64,000 bases of DNA, taken from assembly GCF_918797505.1 (NCBI RefSeq), contig NC_092801.1, positions 17,669,731-17,733,730 of the forward strand. Reading direction: 5' to 3'. A program made the translations under genes and the position numbers. Below, one piece after another: positions 32,986 to 43,600 of this stretch. This stretch comes from Bemisia tabaci (taxonomy: Eukaryota > Arthropoda > Insecta > Hemiptera > Aleyrodidae). Position 1 is the first letter of the stretch. Each line of letters starts with the position of its first letter. A model generated the notes under the pieces. That model ran no database searches. It worked only from the letters and a program-made list of their open reading frames with translations, and was not told the DNA's origin.

Positions 32986-33658
32986 TAGAGTCCCTTTATA
33001 CTGAGAGTCAAGACAACACCCCCCCCCCCCCCCATGGAGTCACAAACGGGAATAAAGATTACACAAATCGAACGTTTTTCGTAATCTTTGATCGATCCAT
33101 TCTCAAATTCCTTTCTCCGTTCCTGCTCTCATTCCGTTCGTTCCTTGCCGAACCCGTAATTCCTCGGTCCATTCCAGATTATAATCTTCGCAACTGGTGA
33201 AAATGTAATCTTTATCCCCGTTTGTGGCACTGTGGAGGCCTGAAATAGGGTAACTAATCAGAAAGGGATTCACATTGTCTTTAGAGTCCCTTTATACTAA
33301 GAGTCAAGACAATGTGAATCCATTTCTGATTGGTTACCGTATTTTAGGCCTCCACAGTGTCACAAACGGGAATAAAGATTACATTTTCACCGATTGCAAA
33401 GATTCTAATCTGGAATGGACCGGGGAATAACGGGTTCGGCAAGGAACAAACGGAATGAGAGAAGGAACGGAGAGAGGAATTCGAGAATGGGGCGATCAAA
33501 GATTACGAAAAACTTTCAATTTGTGTAATCTTTATTCCCATTTGTGACTTCATGAGGGGGTGTTGTCTTGACTCTCAGTATAAAGGGACTCTAACTGTCT
33601 TGACTCTCAGTATAAAGGGACTCTAAATCGTCTTGACTCTCAGTATAAAGGGACTTTA
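32986..33658. mobile_element. M3: family M MITE hosting M4, with stacked right ends
   Basis: Starts TAGAGTCCCTTTATACTGAG and ends GTATAAAGGGACTTTA. A perfect 8-bp duplication GGGAAGAG flanks it (32978-32985, 33659-33666). Its right terminus is present three times in a row (units of about 32 bp ending at 33593, 33625 and 33658), the first belonging to M4. A C15 run (33019-33033) replaces the usual short spacer. Confidence 0.85.
33282..33593. mobile_element. M4: family M MITE inside the right terminus of M3
   Basis: 312 bp, TAGAGTCCCTTTATACTAAG to its inverse. Flanks ATTGTCTT (33274-33281) and ACTGTCTT (33594-33601) form an 8-bp TSD with one mismatch. Confidence 0.87.
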
Positions 33659-33666
33659 GGGAAGAG

Positions 33667-34160
33667 CATACCTACGTTTCACTCGCGTTGCCTCTCCTGG
33701 AAAACGCAATACTTGCGGGGCACCCTGTGCTTGTCCGCGGAATGTCCGGACAGTCTGTTTCGGTCCCCGGATTACACGGCGCGGTCGTTCCCGTGGAGGG
33801 CGGGGGGGGGGGGGGGTTGCCGAGGCGCGGGCGGGTTTTTGCCAGCGTCCGACGCGCGTTTTTATTGTTTTTACCCGCGGACGTCAAGCGTTTCCATTGT
33901 GGAGATTAATAATTTAGTCGGTGCATCGCGCCGGGCGATAATGCCCTGCCGGTGACATCGGCGAATTACGCTCTCGATATCGCTAACGGCGGCGCGCCGG
34001 GGCCTTTGAAGGTAAACAAATGGATTAGCCGATGAATTACCCGGGTCCCGCCGTTCGATCGGGGGGGGGGGGGGGGGGCAGCGGCTCCCCCGGCTGCGTG
34101 TTCGCCGCCGACGGGGACACGCGCCCTAATTTTTGAGGGCGCTTTTGCGGGGTGTTTCAT
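33667..34160. promoter_or_regulatory. CpG-rich single-copy patch with clustered factor-like motifs
   Basis: GC-rich with G15 (33802-33816) and G18 (34061-34078) runs. At 34004-34027 CTTTGAA (Tcf/Lef-like), GTAAACAAA (forkhead-like) and GGATTAG (Bicoid/Otd-type homeodomain) follow one another within 24 bp. AATTACG and GCGATAAT lie nearby. Motif calls come from consensus knowledge. Activity is unproven. Confidence 0.28.
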
Positions 34161-34501
34161 CAATAGAGAATTTGCAGGTGTCTAAAATTTTTATGAATTT
34201 CGTGTTTAAGTGGAAACTACTGAGTGGACTGAACAAGAGGATACCCTTGGTTCATGAATTGAACAATTATTGGAGAAGTTATGACAAAATGATCCAATCT
34301 GCTGAAATACATGTGTTTAAACGGGAAATGCCGCCAGATGACGTCATTATGCGGTGCATTTTTTCACTTTTAAATCGATTTTTATACTATATCCCGTATC
34401 AGAAAAAATTATAAAAAAATACTATGAAATCAGCTCTCTAAGCACTTTTAGATGAAGCATTAAAAAATTTGCATGCAAATTCTCCATTTTCGCGCCGGAT
34501 T
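34161..34501. other. spacer with a short dispersed motif
   Basis: 34162-34200 contains TAGAGAATTTGCAGGTGTCT, also found at about 43052 and, inverse, at about 46470. Otherwise single copy. Confidence 0.45.
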
Positions 34502-34989
34502 TTGCCGTGCTAAAGAAAAACGCCGCACAGTGGATCGAGTCGATGGGAGAGGTCGGACAAAATTTGGAAACTTTAAATGCTTACAACTCCGTTTAAACAC
34601 AATTTTGAGGTTCTATAAATGGTTCCATCGGTTTTTAGTGAAATTTCCTGTCAGAAACACCCCTTAAACTTCAAAATCTGACGGAGTAAACATCAAAATT
34701 TGCAGTTTTAGTCACAAATTGTATGTCCGACCTCTCCGGTCGAATCGATCCACTGTGCGCCGTGTGAACATTCGAGAGTTGCCAAATTTTCTTCGACAAA
34801 ATGTTTATTTTCCAGAGAGTTACGAATATTTTTACTTGACCTTTGAATGGACTACATGTGAAATCGCGAAGAAAATTATCTGGAATATTGGAGGACAAAT
34901 ATTTACAAATTTTCCGGAAATTCGTAATTTGATAAATGAAATTTGGCAACGCCTGAAGTTTCATATGGCGTTTTTCCTTAGCACGGCAG
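34502..34989. mobile_element. D6: family D MITE holding B3
   Basis: TTGCCGTGCTAAAGAAAAAC to CTTAGCACGGCAG. The left inverted repeat AACGCC/GTGTGAACATTCG is split by B3. Confidence 0.88.
34525..34758. mobile_element. B3: family B MITE inside D6
   Basis: 234 bp, complete, the best intact copy of family B. GCC is directly repeated at the edges (34522-34524, 34759-34761). If the element is taken to start at CAC, the repeat is CGCCG. Confidence 0.9.
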
Positions 34990-35077
34990 TGTTGTCTCGT
35001 GGACCGCCGACGGAGTGAGAATTCATGGATGGATCGCAAGTCGTGCATGATCCAGGATTGCCGGCGCAAAGTGGTTT

Positions 35078-35170
35078 GAGTTAATCAGAGAGGTCGGACA
35101 TGAAATGTTTACAAAAACTGAAAATATTGATGTTTATTTCGTCTTATGTTAAACTTTAAGGGGTACCTTC
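35078..35170. mobile_element. family B fragment
   Basis: GAGTTAATCAGAGAGGTCGG to AAACTTTAAGGGGTACC, one end plus part of the interior. Confidence 0.65.
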
Positions 35171-35704
35171 ATAAGAAATCTAAATCCATCTGGACTTATG
35201 ATGCAGATGAGACAATGCTCAAAGGATAACATTTATTAGTGTGCTTCATGTCCCCCTGTGTTTTATAACATCGTTCATAAATAATCGATGTTTACAGTGG
35301 TTGTTAATGGTAAAGAAACAAAGTTTTCAACGTAGAAGAATCGCAGAAATCTGCTACTGTATTGTTTAAACAACGGCATCTGCCTTCTTTAAGTGTGTCG
35401 TAACTCCCTACAACTTGCGTTTTTTTTTCGGAAAAGAAATTTCTTCCATGGAATCGAAACATCAATTTTCCAGCGTCATCCCCAGGAAACAACTCACTAT
35501 TACGATGATTCGGTCTTTAATGATTTTTTCGGTGGCATTACAGTGCATATTGATGCGTTGTAATTCATTTATTTGAGAAGCCTCGTGCAATGTGTGCCCT
35601 TGAAATTAACCTTCAGCGACTAAACTAATGACTAGCTACATTAGATACTTTTCCCAAGGCAGTTTGAAACTATCCAGGCGAATGCAACATTCGTTTAGTG
35701 GTCA
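35171..35704. other. single-copy spacer
   Basis: Nothing recognised. Confidence 0.4.
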
Positions 35705-35862
35705 AAAGTGGCGTGCCGTGTTTTGCGATACATCGATTGATCGGCCATTTAAACCTATGAAAAAGAATCGATGAACAAGGTGTTCGCAACAAACACCATA
35801 AGAGTCGATTCTTCACGATTGCTTCAAATGGGGAAATATCGAAAATCGATCATTCAAAACTG
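35705..35862 (+). mobile_element. H8: family H copy
   Basis: AGTGGCGTGCCGTGTTTTGC to GATCATTCAAAACTG. The last bases have drifted. Confidence 0.78.
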
Positions 35863-36063
35863 ACATTCACTAGTTTTCCTCGTAGGGGCTTCTATTATTC
35901 AATCCCCCAGGCCACATCAAAAAGTATTCTGAAGAATTGAGAATCGATCGGCTACCATAAATGATTAGCCGAGGTGGGTTTAAAACACGGAAAAAACGAC
36001 TCGATAGGTCCTAAAATGGTATTATCTAATGATATCGCGGGTATGTACCAACATGCCAAACAT

Positions 36064-36560
36064 GGAACGAGTTAGGCAGAAAGGAACCAAGCCACATCAA
36101 CTATTGCCAAATCTAATTGGGCATTTCAATTTTTTACATGAAAATGAGTTTGCTGGTTTTTGTGCAAATTTCAGTGAATTCTTTGCAAAGTACACAGGAA
36201 ATTTCTTAAAGTTTTCATAGTAATCCGCTCAAACGTTCTCTCGTAAAAAATTGAATTGCCCAAATAACTTTGGCAATAACTTTGCCGTGCTAAGCAAGAA
36301 CGCCGTAAATCTGTCAAGATTTTCCCTCGTTTTTTGAAACTTAACACCATATAAAATAAAAATTGTTTTACCCATGCACCTCAAATTTTTAGGTTAAGTT
36401 CTTGATGGTATTCACATAAGAATTCTGTAAAAACATTATCCCAAGGTACACGAGTTTTTCTGATATGATACATTGTTTCCAAAAAATGTATAATGGCATT
36501 TACGGCGTTTCTGCGTTGCACTGCAAAACTGATGTGGCTTGGTTTTACAACTTTTACCTC
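36064..36560. mobile_element. J3: family J MITE holding D7
   Basis: GGAACGAGTTAGGCAGAAAG, then CACATCAACTATTGCCAAAT. The right part GGCAATAACT...GATGTGGCTTGG is split by D7 and the terminus beyond GGTTTTAC is lost. Confidence 0.85.
36282..36526. mobile_element. D7: family D MITE inside J3
   Basis: 245 bp, TTGCCGTGCTAAGCAAGAAC to GCGTTGCACTGCAA, flanked by AACT on both sides (36278-36281, 36527-36530). The interior (CTCAAATTTTTAGG, ACACGAGTTTTTCTG) differs from other D copies. Only the outer 25 bp or so are shared, so it is a distinct subfamily. Confidence 0.85.
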
Positions 36561-37468
36561 TCCTACCTTTCACTTAAAAAAAAAACAAACAAACAAACAG
36601 GAAGGTTTTCATAAAATAAGCAAACTGTTTCTCCAAGAGTTTTCTTTTTAAAGTTTTCCGTTTTTTCTATGTTGCTTTAACAGTAGTTGTTACTAGGCTT
36701 TCAATTAATATTTTAGCCGCATGTATCGGAATTTATTGAAGGAGCTAATTAGCAAGCTTCATCATAATTAAAAGGAGAAAATGAAAGAACTTCCTTCGGA
36801 AGATTACAAGGAGGTCCTGTTCAAGTCAGGCCTACGTGTTAAACCCCCCCCCCCCCCCCCGTGGTAGCAGAGAATGCAGCCTCTTGTTCGAGACTAGAGA
36901 GGTGAATTATTCATAACCCGTGCATGCTGAAGTGTTTTAGTTTCATCTCTCGCCCACAGATCGGGCTACCTTACTGTCGCTGAAACTCCGAAAGTCCAGT
37001 CAAAAAAATATATCGATGGTGAAACTGTATGAACACATCGTCCATGTAACCAAAGATAGCAGCAGCGGCGTTTCTTGAAATTGGCAACGCCGTTTCTCTC
37101 CATTTAATTGTATGTAAAAAAATTGATTCTTGGTGAGGGAACTTGCCTCGTCTAAAATCGATATTTTCAATGAACTGAAATGGAAAGGAAATACAGTGTT
37201 GTCAACTTGCAAAATCGCATATGGAGAGCATGTTTGTGCAAAAATGAAGTTTTTAATAAATGATCCCAGTAGCGCTTCAGCAGAAAATTTTATTCCAAGA
37301 ATTTTATTCCAAGAATTTTGCGTCCTGGTTCTAATCATTCAACCTTAAATTATCAGTAATTGTCTCTCAGACTGTCAGTAATTGTTAGTACAACTAAATT
37401 TAGACGGATATTAATTTTTCTCGCGAAAATGAGCCTTTTTCATTCCTCGTTATGTGAGGCAGCAGAGC
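36561..37468. other. single-copy spacer
   Basis: Nothing recognised. C17 run at 36844-36860. Confidence 0.4.
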
Positions 37469-37476
37469 AGCAGTAA

Positions 37477-37641
37477 CAGTGCTATGACGTGCTTTGCAAT
37501 ATATCGATCGATCTGCCGATTAAACCTATGGAAAACCATCGATTAACAGGGTGTTCGCAACGAACACCTTAATAATCGATTCTTTGCCATAGCTTCAAAT
37601 GGGGAATATCGATAATCGATCATTCACGCCTTGCTATACTT
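37477..37641 (+). mobile_element. H9: family H copy
   Basis: 165 bp. A perfect 8-bp duplication AGCAGTAA flanks it (37469-37476, 37642-37649), although both termini have mutated (CAGTGCTATGACGTG, CGCCTTGCTATAC). Confidence 0.85.
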
Positions 37642-37649
37642 AGCAGTAA

Positions 37650-38232
37650 GTGTTACGTTCTGCATGCCTCTGTGGCCACAATTTGGATTTACACCAAACA
37701 GACCAAACACCAAAAAGGAGGCCTGGAAGAAGGAGAAAACAAACGGATGGAGAATGAGGAAGAAAAGGTGATAAAGAAGAGAAAAGCTTTGTAATCGTGT
37801 CTCCAAAAGTTGCAGTCACGCTTGAAGAATCCAGGGGTGCGGCTGCTGCGCGTCAAAACTAGGAAACGGGAAGTTGTAAAAAGAGAACATAGTAGGTTTA
37901 TGCTCAAAGTTTCCACCGAGCACAAAATGTCTAATTTTTACGTGTCACATTTAATGAGCGCAGTAGTTTGCTTTTTATTCTCAGCGCTCTCAAAAGAGCA
38001 GAACGTGGTTTTTAGGTATTACGATCTCCTTTTATTCTACTCCATTCCTGCTTTCTTCTTACATTCCGTTTTTAAACAACGGGTCTGTTGCAAATTTGCG
38101 AAACAAAATCGGTTTAAAAATCACGACATTATTGAACTTTCAGGAAATCTACCCCTCCCCTCTCCCCACCCCCCGGGACGGTCGGCCGGAATGAAGAGTA
38201 AGGGCGAGACAAGCCTTTTATGAAACTGTAGA
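37650..38232. other. single-copy spacer
   Basis: Nothing recognised. Open frames on both strands have no domain resemblance. Confidence 0.4.
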
Positions 38233-38240
38233 CTTGAGTC

Positions 38241-38405
38241 CAGTGTCGTGGCGTGAATTGCGATTTATCGATTGTTACGCCATTTAAACCTATGGTAAAG
38301 AATCGATTATTAAGGTGGTAGCTGCGAACATCCTGTTTAGCGATCCTTTTCCACAAGTTTAAATGGCATAACAATCGATATATCGCAATTCACGCCACGC
38401 CACTG
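38241..38405. mobile_element. H10: fully palindromic family H MITE
   Basis: 165 bp whose two halves are inverse along the whole length (CAGTGTCGTGGCGTGAATTG...CAATTCACGCCACGCCACTG). A perfect 8-bp duplication CTTGAGTC flanks it (38233-38240, 38406-38413). The best evidence that family H is hAT-like. Confidence 0.93.
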
Positions 38406-38468
38406 CTTGAGTCGGAAGCTGGCTCTTGTGATTTAGGGATCCTAGGTTTATATTGGCAGACATTGGAT

Positions 38469-38738
38469 GGATTGCACTTTGCAAAAAGGAACCAGAGGCA
38501 TCCCAATGTTGCTAGCGTTGTGCAACGTACCTTTTTTGAAAAAAAAAAATAAATAAAAATCACTGAGATCGAGCAAAAAATTAAATTTACACTCGTAATT
38601 TTTGTCTCAAGTTCGTAGTTTATCGGGAGTAAAGGCAAAACTTGTTCACAGGATCAGTTTATTTCTGTAAGGTAAAAAATGTTGCAAAGTCTAAGCGACA
38701 CTATAATGCCTTTTGTTCCTGTTTGCAAAATGCAGTCC
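38469..38738. mobile_element. I2: family I MITE
   Basis: GGATTGCACTTTGCAAAAAG, GGAACCAGAGGCATC to the inverse GTTCCTGTTTGCAAAATGC and AGTCC. Flanks GGAT/AAAT, so the TSD is decayed. Confidence 0.82.
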
Positions 38739-39487
38739 AAATAATGCCTATTTATTTTCTGAAAGTGTAAATTCAGCAAAGCTGCATTGACAAACCTAAT
38801 TTTGAGTTCAAGCTGAGTATTATTATTAATTTTGGTTTTCTCTTTTTTATGAAGGAATCTCTCATCGTGCTGAGGGGAGGGGGCGTAGACGAGTATATTT
38901 TTCAGTTCAAACAATCGTATTGATCCATCAAACAAACAACCCCCCTCACACTGACTTCGACGCCAATCCCTCCTCCTCCACTCCCTACTCCATCGTAGTA
39001 CAGTGAAAGGGATGAAAACGCATCCATCCACCGCGAATAATATTGAGTGGACGTTGAGGTTGAATAAACTCGATCAAAGGTACAATACACACCCGGGGTA
39101 CAGATGTACAGAGGTGTACGATGTTAATTAAAAAAAAAAAAAAAACTTTAGACTTAAATATTGCCCTACATACCGGAGCCTTACCGCGTGGAATCATTCC
39201 CGATAACCGCCCCCTTCCACTCCACCCCCTCTTCATTGCGATGGTATATTTTTTGCCGAACGCAATGCGAGGACATAGAGCTGTGTTTTCACCTCTGTGT
39301 TTGTTGTGAATCGTTGGTGTTTTCGTTTTTTTGTCTTCCCTCCCGCGGTGCCTTCATTTTCGCCGCTAGGCAACAATCAATAACTGTAAATTAACCAATT
39401 AATTCCAGAGATCGTCTACTCTCCCCCGTGGCCTTCTTCGCACTGTCGCCGATTTTAACTTAAATTTATTGTTTTAGTGAGGGGGTA
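38739..39487. other. single-copy spacer
   Basis: Nothing recognised. A15 run near 39129. Confidence 0.4.
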
Positions 39488-40050
39488 CCACCGTGCTAAG
39501 AAGAAGCGCCGTATGAACCTTCGAATGTTGCCAAAGTTTTCCCGATAAAAATTGTTTTGAGCGAAAGTTATGCATATGTTTCTTTGAAGTTTCATTTTAA
39601 ATAGAATGATTTAGTGGCTACATCATTCGATACATTATCGAACCCTTGGCTCAAATGTAAACAAATACATAACCTTGTTACTGATTCGCGTTCCTTACGC
39701 CATGGTATGGTAATAAATGCGTCTAAGTGTTTCTTACAATCGGAATTTCGCGTGTTAAATGAGTCTTCAATTGATATAAGACCGGTCAACGACTAAATTT
39801 TAATAAATTAACGCAAGTAACTGATGAAAAATTCGTACATGAGGTTATGGTAGTTTGTATCGCTTTGAACTGAGAGTATTCTATAATATATTGAATGACG
39901 TAGCCACTAAATCCGTCTATTGCGAAGGAAATTTTCTGAAAAATTGGAGGAATAATGAACACATTTTCCCATGGAAATTCCGTATTTTATGTAAAGAAAT
40001 TTAGCAACACCTGGAGGTTCATGTGGGGTTTTTCCTCGGGTTGACTGTTG
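39488..40050. mobile_element. D8: family D MITE holding U
   Basis: CCACCGTGCTAAGAAGAAGC to TTCATGTGGGGTTTTTCCTC. The ends are eroded and the middle is split by U. Confidence 0.78.
39608..39913. mobile_element. U: MITE with GATTTAGTGGCTAC ends, inside D8
   Basis: Left GATTTAGTGGCTACATCATTC-type end and its inverse GAATGACGTAGCCACTAAATC bound 306 bp of AT-rich DNA. Seen once in the window. TSD unclear. Confidence 0.78.
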
Positions 40051-40114
40051 GTCGAGTCAGTCCTTTCGAGAGAACGTGAGGCGTGTAGTATCATCCACAA
40101 TTGAAGGCAAACTT

Positions 40115-40370
40115 GGATTGCATTTTGCAAAAAGGAACCAGGAGCATTGCCATGTTGCTAAGATTGTGCAACTACGTCCATTGGAATAAAACTACTGAAA
40201 TCCTGAAAAATCAGAAATTTGCATGATAATTTTTGTCCTAAATTTAAAGTTTTTGGCGAGTAAAATAGAAACTGTTTATGGATAATCAGGTGTTTCTTTC
40301 AAGACAGAAGAAGCTGCACTATCTTAGCAACATTGTAATACTCCTGGTTCCCTTTTACAAAATGCAATTC
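40115..40370. mobile_element. I3: family I MITE, full length
   Basis: 256 bp, GGATTGCATTTTGCAAAAAG to CTTTTACAAAATGCAATTC, flanked by ACTT on both sides (40111-40114, 40371-40374). Confidence 0.88.
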
Positions 40371-40374
40371 ACTT

Positions 40375-40970
40375 GTCGCTCCTCCCTCTAAAGTATGAAC
40401 AAGGACGAGAAACCATTGTTTTTGTGACTGCGGGTTAAAATAATTTCCTCCCGAAAGATACCCATCACCCTTTGCCAAAATTTTATTCTCGAGCCCCGGT
40501 TATTTTTACGGCGGTTTTATATCGGGAAGGAATTCCCGAAAATGATGTCCGATATTTAATCCGGGAAGGGTTAAGCTTTCGAAAGCGAGCGGATTAAAGG
40601 GCAATGAAAATAGACACGACCATAATGTAGTCGAATCGGGCTATGCTAAAACCTCACAACTCCGCTTTTCGATGTTCCGTTAGGTCCGTAAGATGACGTG
40701 TATTCCAGGGCTCATCAGTTGTGAACGCACTCGGTTTCAGCATCCACCGACCGACTCGCGCTCGTAAAATATTTACGGCGGCATTGACACCGCACGCAAG
40801 GCCATCGCGGGTTTAGAGGCTCTTAATTTGGTGGATCGAAAAATCGTTAGATGTTCCGCGGAGATTGGCCAATCTCGCCGCGTGATCTTCAACGCAACTT
40901 CGATGAAGCTATTCTCGAGTCGGCTTTTATTTTTTTCGTCGAATCACGCAGCCGTTCAGCCGCGAATTTC
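40375..40970. other. single-copy, GC-balanced spacer
   Basis: No repeats. Contains GATGACGTG (CRE-like) near 40692 and a GTAAAATATTTAC dyad near 40764. No exon recognised. Confidence 0.35.
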
Positions 40971-40978
40971 ACTGCAAT

Positions 40979-41142
40979 CAGTGGCGTGGCGTGCTTTGCG
41001 ATATATCGAATGATCTGCCATTTAAACCTATGGAAAAGTATCGATAAACAGGGTGTTCGCAGCGAACACCTTAATAATCGATTATTTACCATACGTTCAA
41101 ATGGAGGAATATCGATAATCGATCATTTACGCTACGCCACTG
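40979..41142 (+). mobile_element. H11: family H MITE, intact ends
   Basis: 164 bp, CAGTGGCGTGGCGTG to CTACGCCACTG. Flanks ACTGCAAT (40971-40978) and GCTGCAAT (41143-41150) match at 7 of 8. Confidence 0.9.
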
Positions 41143-41227
41143 GCTGCAATATCGCGTTAAAAATGTGACCGTGTCACAGAAACAATTCATCAATGGGCGA
41201 AGTGCGAAACCACGTATTTCCAGTGGC

Positions 41228-41334
41228 GCACAGTGGATCGAGTCGATAGCAGTGACGTGGCGTGAATTGCGATGTATCGATTGTTTTGCCATTTAAACCC
41301 ACGGTAAAGAATCGATCATTACGGTGTTAACTCT
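41228..41334. mobile_element. mosaic: family B end joined to a family H end
   Basis: GCACAGTGGATCGAGTCGAT (B, 41228-41249) runs directly into CAGTGACGTGGCGTGAATTG (H, 41250-41330), which runs into the N3 flank. Both B and H pieces are half elements. Confidence 0.75.
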
Positions 41335-41660
41335 CCCCGCAAAAAATCGGTCACCACCCGCCAGCCGGGAGAGCCGCGGAGTGCTGCCAGCGCATAACGC
41401 GCACCGACGCCTACAAACCTAAGGGGCTACTTCACGCATTGCGCAATGCTTAGAGTATCCCCTTAGGTTTGTAGGCGTCAGTGCGCGTTTCGAGCTGGCA
41501 GCATACCGCGCCGTGCCGCAGTGTGCCACAAATAAACTTGCCCACAATTTGTAGGTCAGGGCGTTAAAATGTAGGCAATTTGACATCAAATTAATTATCA
41601 ACTCCAAAAAACATCGGGTTCGAATGTTTCGTGATCTTTCAATCATTATCGGACTTATTT
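41335..41660. repeat. N3: family N repeat with hairpin 41381-41503
   Basis: Left flank CTCCCCGCAAAAAATCGG, the hairpin (centre CACGCATTGCGCAATGCTTA), then a right flank TTGTAGGTCAGGGCGTTAAA, ATGTAGGCAATTTGACATCA that recurs inverse at 43255-43420 and direct at 51320-51445. Confidence 0.88.
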
Positions 41661-42544
41661 CGTCCTATTCTTGAATGTACCACTAGACAAACTTACGAAT
41701 TAAGCATTCTGATACATGTTTCTTAACTAGAATTTCTCGTAAAACACGATTCGCGCAACGAAAATTACTGAAACCAACTCCTAACGGAGATATTACCATT
41801 TTTATTTCACATTGGCTACCAGGAATTTGAATGCCCACTGAGAAGAAACTCAAAGCTCTACGTGAGTCAAATCGCGCACTACAACGGTTTTAGCAAGCTT
41901 CTCAATCGAGCAAAGTTCATTTCCCACCATGTGTTTTCCAAACTATAAGTAATTTGCTGTAGCTGAGCCAAAGCGTTAAGATTGAGGTTGCCAGATTTTT
42001 TTATCGCAGAGAAGTTCATGATAACGTTTAGCGCGCGATGTGAATCACGTTGAGCATTAAGTTTCCATGAGCGGGTGGTTTGAATTCACGCAACAAGAAT
42101 CATTAAATATCTTCGTAAGGAGTTTATTTCGGTAATTTTCGTTGTGTGCATCGTGTTTTACGTGAAATTTTGGTTAAGGAACATGTATCAGAATGCGGAA
42201 ATTCCTAACTTGTCTAGTGTTTGTTTGTGGTCCATTGATCGGCGAGAGGACAGAACCAATCGAGGGACCAGCATAGGAAGAATGGCGAGGAGAGGTTTCG
42301 AGAGACCCACAGACCCACTGTAGCTTTTCTTATTCTCTTTGGGGATTAAAGAGCCGGATATTAATGAAGAATCGATGCTTTAAGCCGGAAATAGGTCGCA
42401 TGAACCTGCACCCCTCCCTCCTCACCCCTTCGACAGTTTCTATTCCGCCGCGGTAGGCAGAAACCCCGTCTGTATAGGTTCGACTCCAATTGTAGTTGTG
42501 CGGTTGACGGATAGCAGGATTGGTCGCCCCACTGACGTAAGAAC
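41661..42544. other. single-copy spacer
   Basis: Nothing recognised. Confidence 0.4.
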
Positions 42545-42640
42545 GTATCTTAACCTCCACGTGAGCCCTATTTTACATGTTAATCAATGCTCTCTGGGGC
42601 TCATGCGGAAATCTAGATACGCGCTTTCGTCATAGGAGCG
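42545..42640 (+). repeat. short diverged repeat (CTCCACGTGAGCCCT)
   Basis: CGTATCTTAACCTCCACGTG, AGCCCT, GGGGCTCATGCGGAAATC align with 58005-58100. The first part resembles the GGGCGTATCT motif near the piggyBac relic. Confidence 0.5.
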
Positions 42641-42822
42641 ACGGTTTGAGCCCCGTCGCAACGGCTTACGAAATTAATTAAGCGACTCATTTTTCAGGGT
42701 GATTTGGTTATGATCCCGTTTGAATTTTTGCGTATCACGTTTCATTAATCAATTGGAATCCTCTCTATCGCGACACTATCGTTTTGTCACCGGGGAGGAT
42801 TAAGCCCACGCAGCGGTATCGT

Positions 42823-42870
42823 TGCCGCGCTTAGGAAAAACGCATAACGAGCATTCGCAAATTGCCTTTG
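42823..42870. mobile_element. family D left-end fragment
   Basis: TGCCGCGCTTAGGAAAAACG followed by GAGCATTCGCAAATTGCC. Confidence 0.6.
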
Positions 42871-43254
42871 TGATGATAATAACGAAGTAGTTATAGCCAA
42901 ATAACTGCGCATTTTATAAAATGAAGTTAGGTTAAATTTTTATTACATTATACCTATTCGATTAATTCCTTATTCATTGATTCTGTTTTCAATCAGCCAT
43001 GTACACCCCTGTATTTACTGATAATTATACCACTAAAGATGATCTATCTATAGAGAATTTACAGGTGTCTTAAATTTTGTAAATTTAAACTTTAAAATGA
43101 TTACTGCTAGGAAAACTGAGTACGAGGATCTCGTCGCTGTTTCTCTTCGCTATCGCGACAGAGCAGTGGGGTATCTAAAATGACGACGAAGCCAATGCGA
43201 ATCCAAACACGATTGAGACATAGTGCAATATAGAGCACTATTGTCAAAAATTCA
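42871..43254. other. single-copy spacer
   Basis: Contains the dispersed AGAGAATTTACAGGTGTCT motif near 43052. Otherwise nothing. Confidence 0.4.
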
Positions 43255-43600
43255 AGAATAGAAAGAAATAAGTCCGATAATGATTGAAAGATCACAAAAC
43301 ATTCGGAACCGATGTTTTCTGGAGTTGCAAATTAATTTAATGTCAAATTGCCTACATTTTATCGCCCTGACCTAGAAATTGTGGGCAAGTTTATGGCACG
43401 CTGCGGCACGGCGCGGTGTGGTGTGCTGCCGGCTCGAAACGCGCACTGACGCCCACAAACCTAAGGGGATACTTCAAGCATTGCGCAATGCGTGAAGTAG
43501 CCCCTTAGGTTTGTAGGAGTCAGTGCCCGGCAGGCGGGTGGTGACCGATTTTTTGCGGGGAGAGCTCCCTGACAGAGAAGGTCGTGTATCGTGTAATTTT
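43255..43600. repeat. N4: family N repeat, inverse, hairpin 43423-43529 truncated
   Basis: Right-flank block first, then the hairpin (CAAGCATTGCGCAATGCGTG). Its second arm stops after GTCAGTGCC and joins CGGCAGGCGGGTGGTGACCG, having lost the GCGCGTTT-GCTGGCAGCAC end. Confidence 0.85.

Noticed and set aside
42430..42510. possible tRNA (GGTTCGACTCC looks like a B-box)
   Set aside because: No matching A-box at the right distance. The T-arm pairs poorly and no acceptor stem forms.
42630..42665. possible T-arm GACGGTTTGAGCCCCGTC
   Set aside because: The stem forms but the loop is not canonical, and no anticodon arm or A-box lies upstream.
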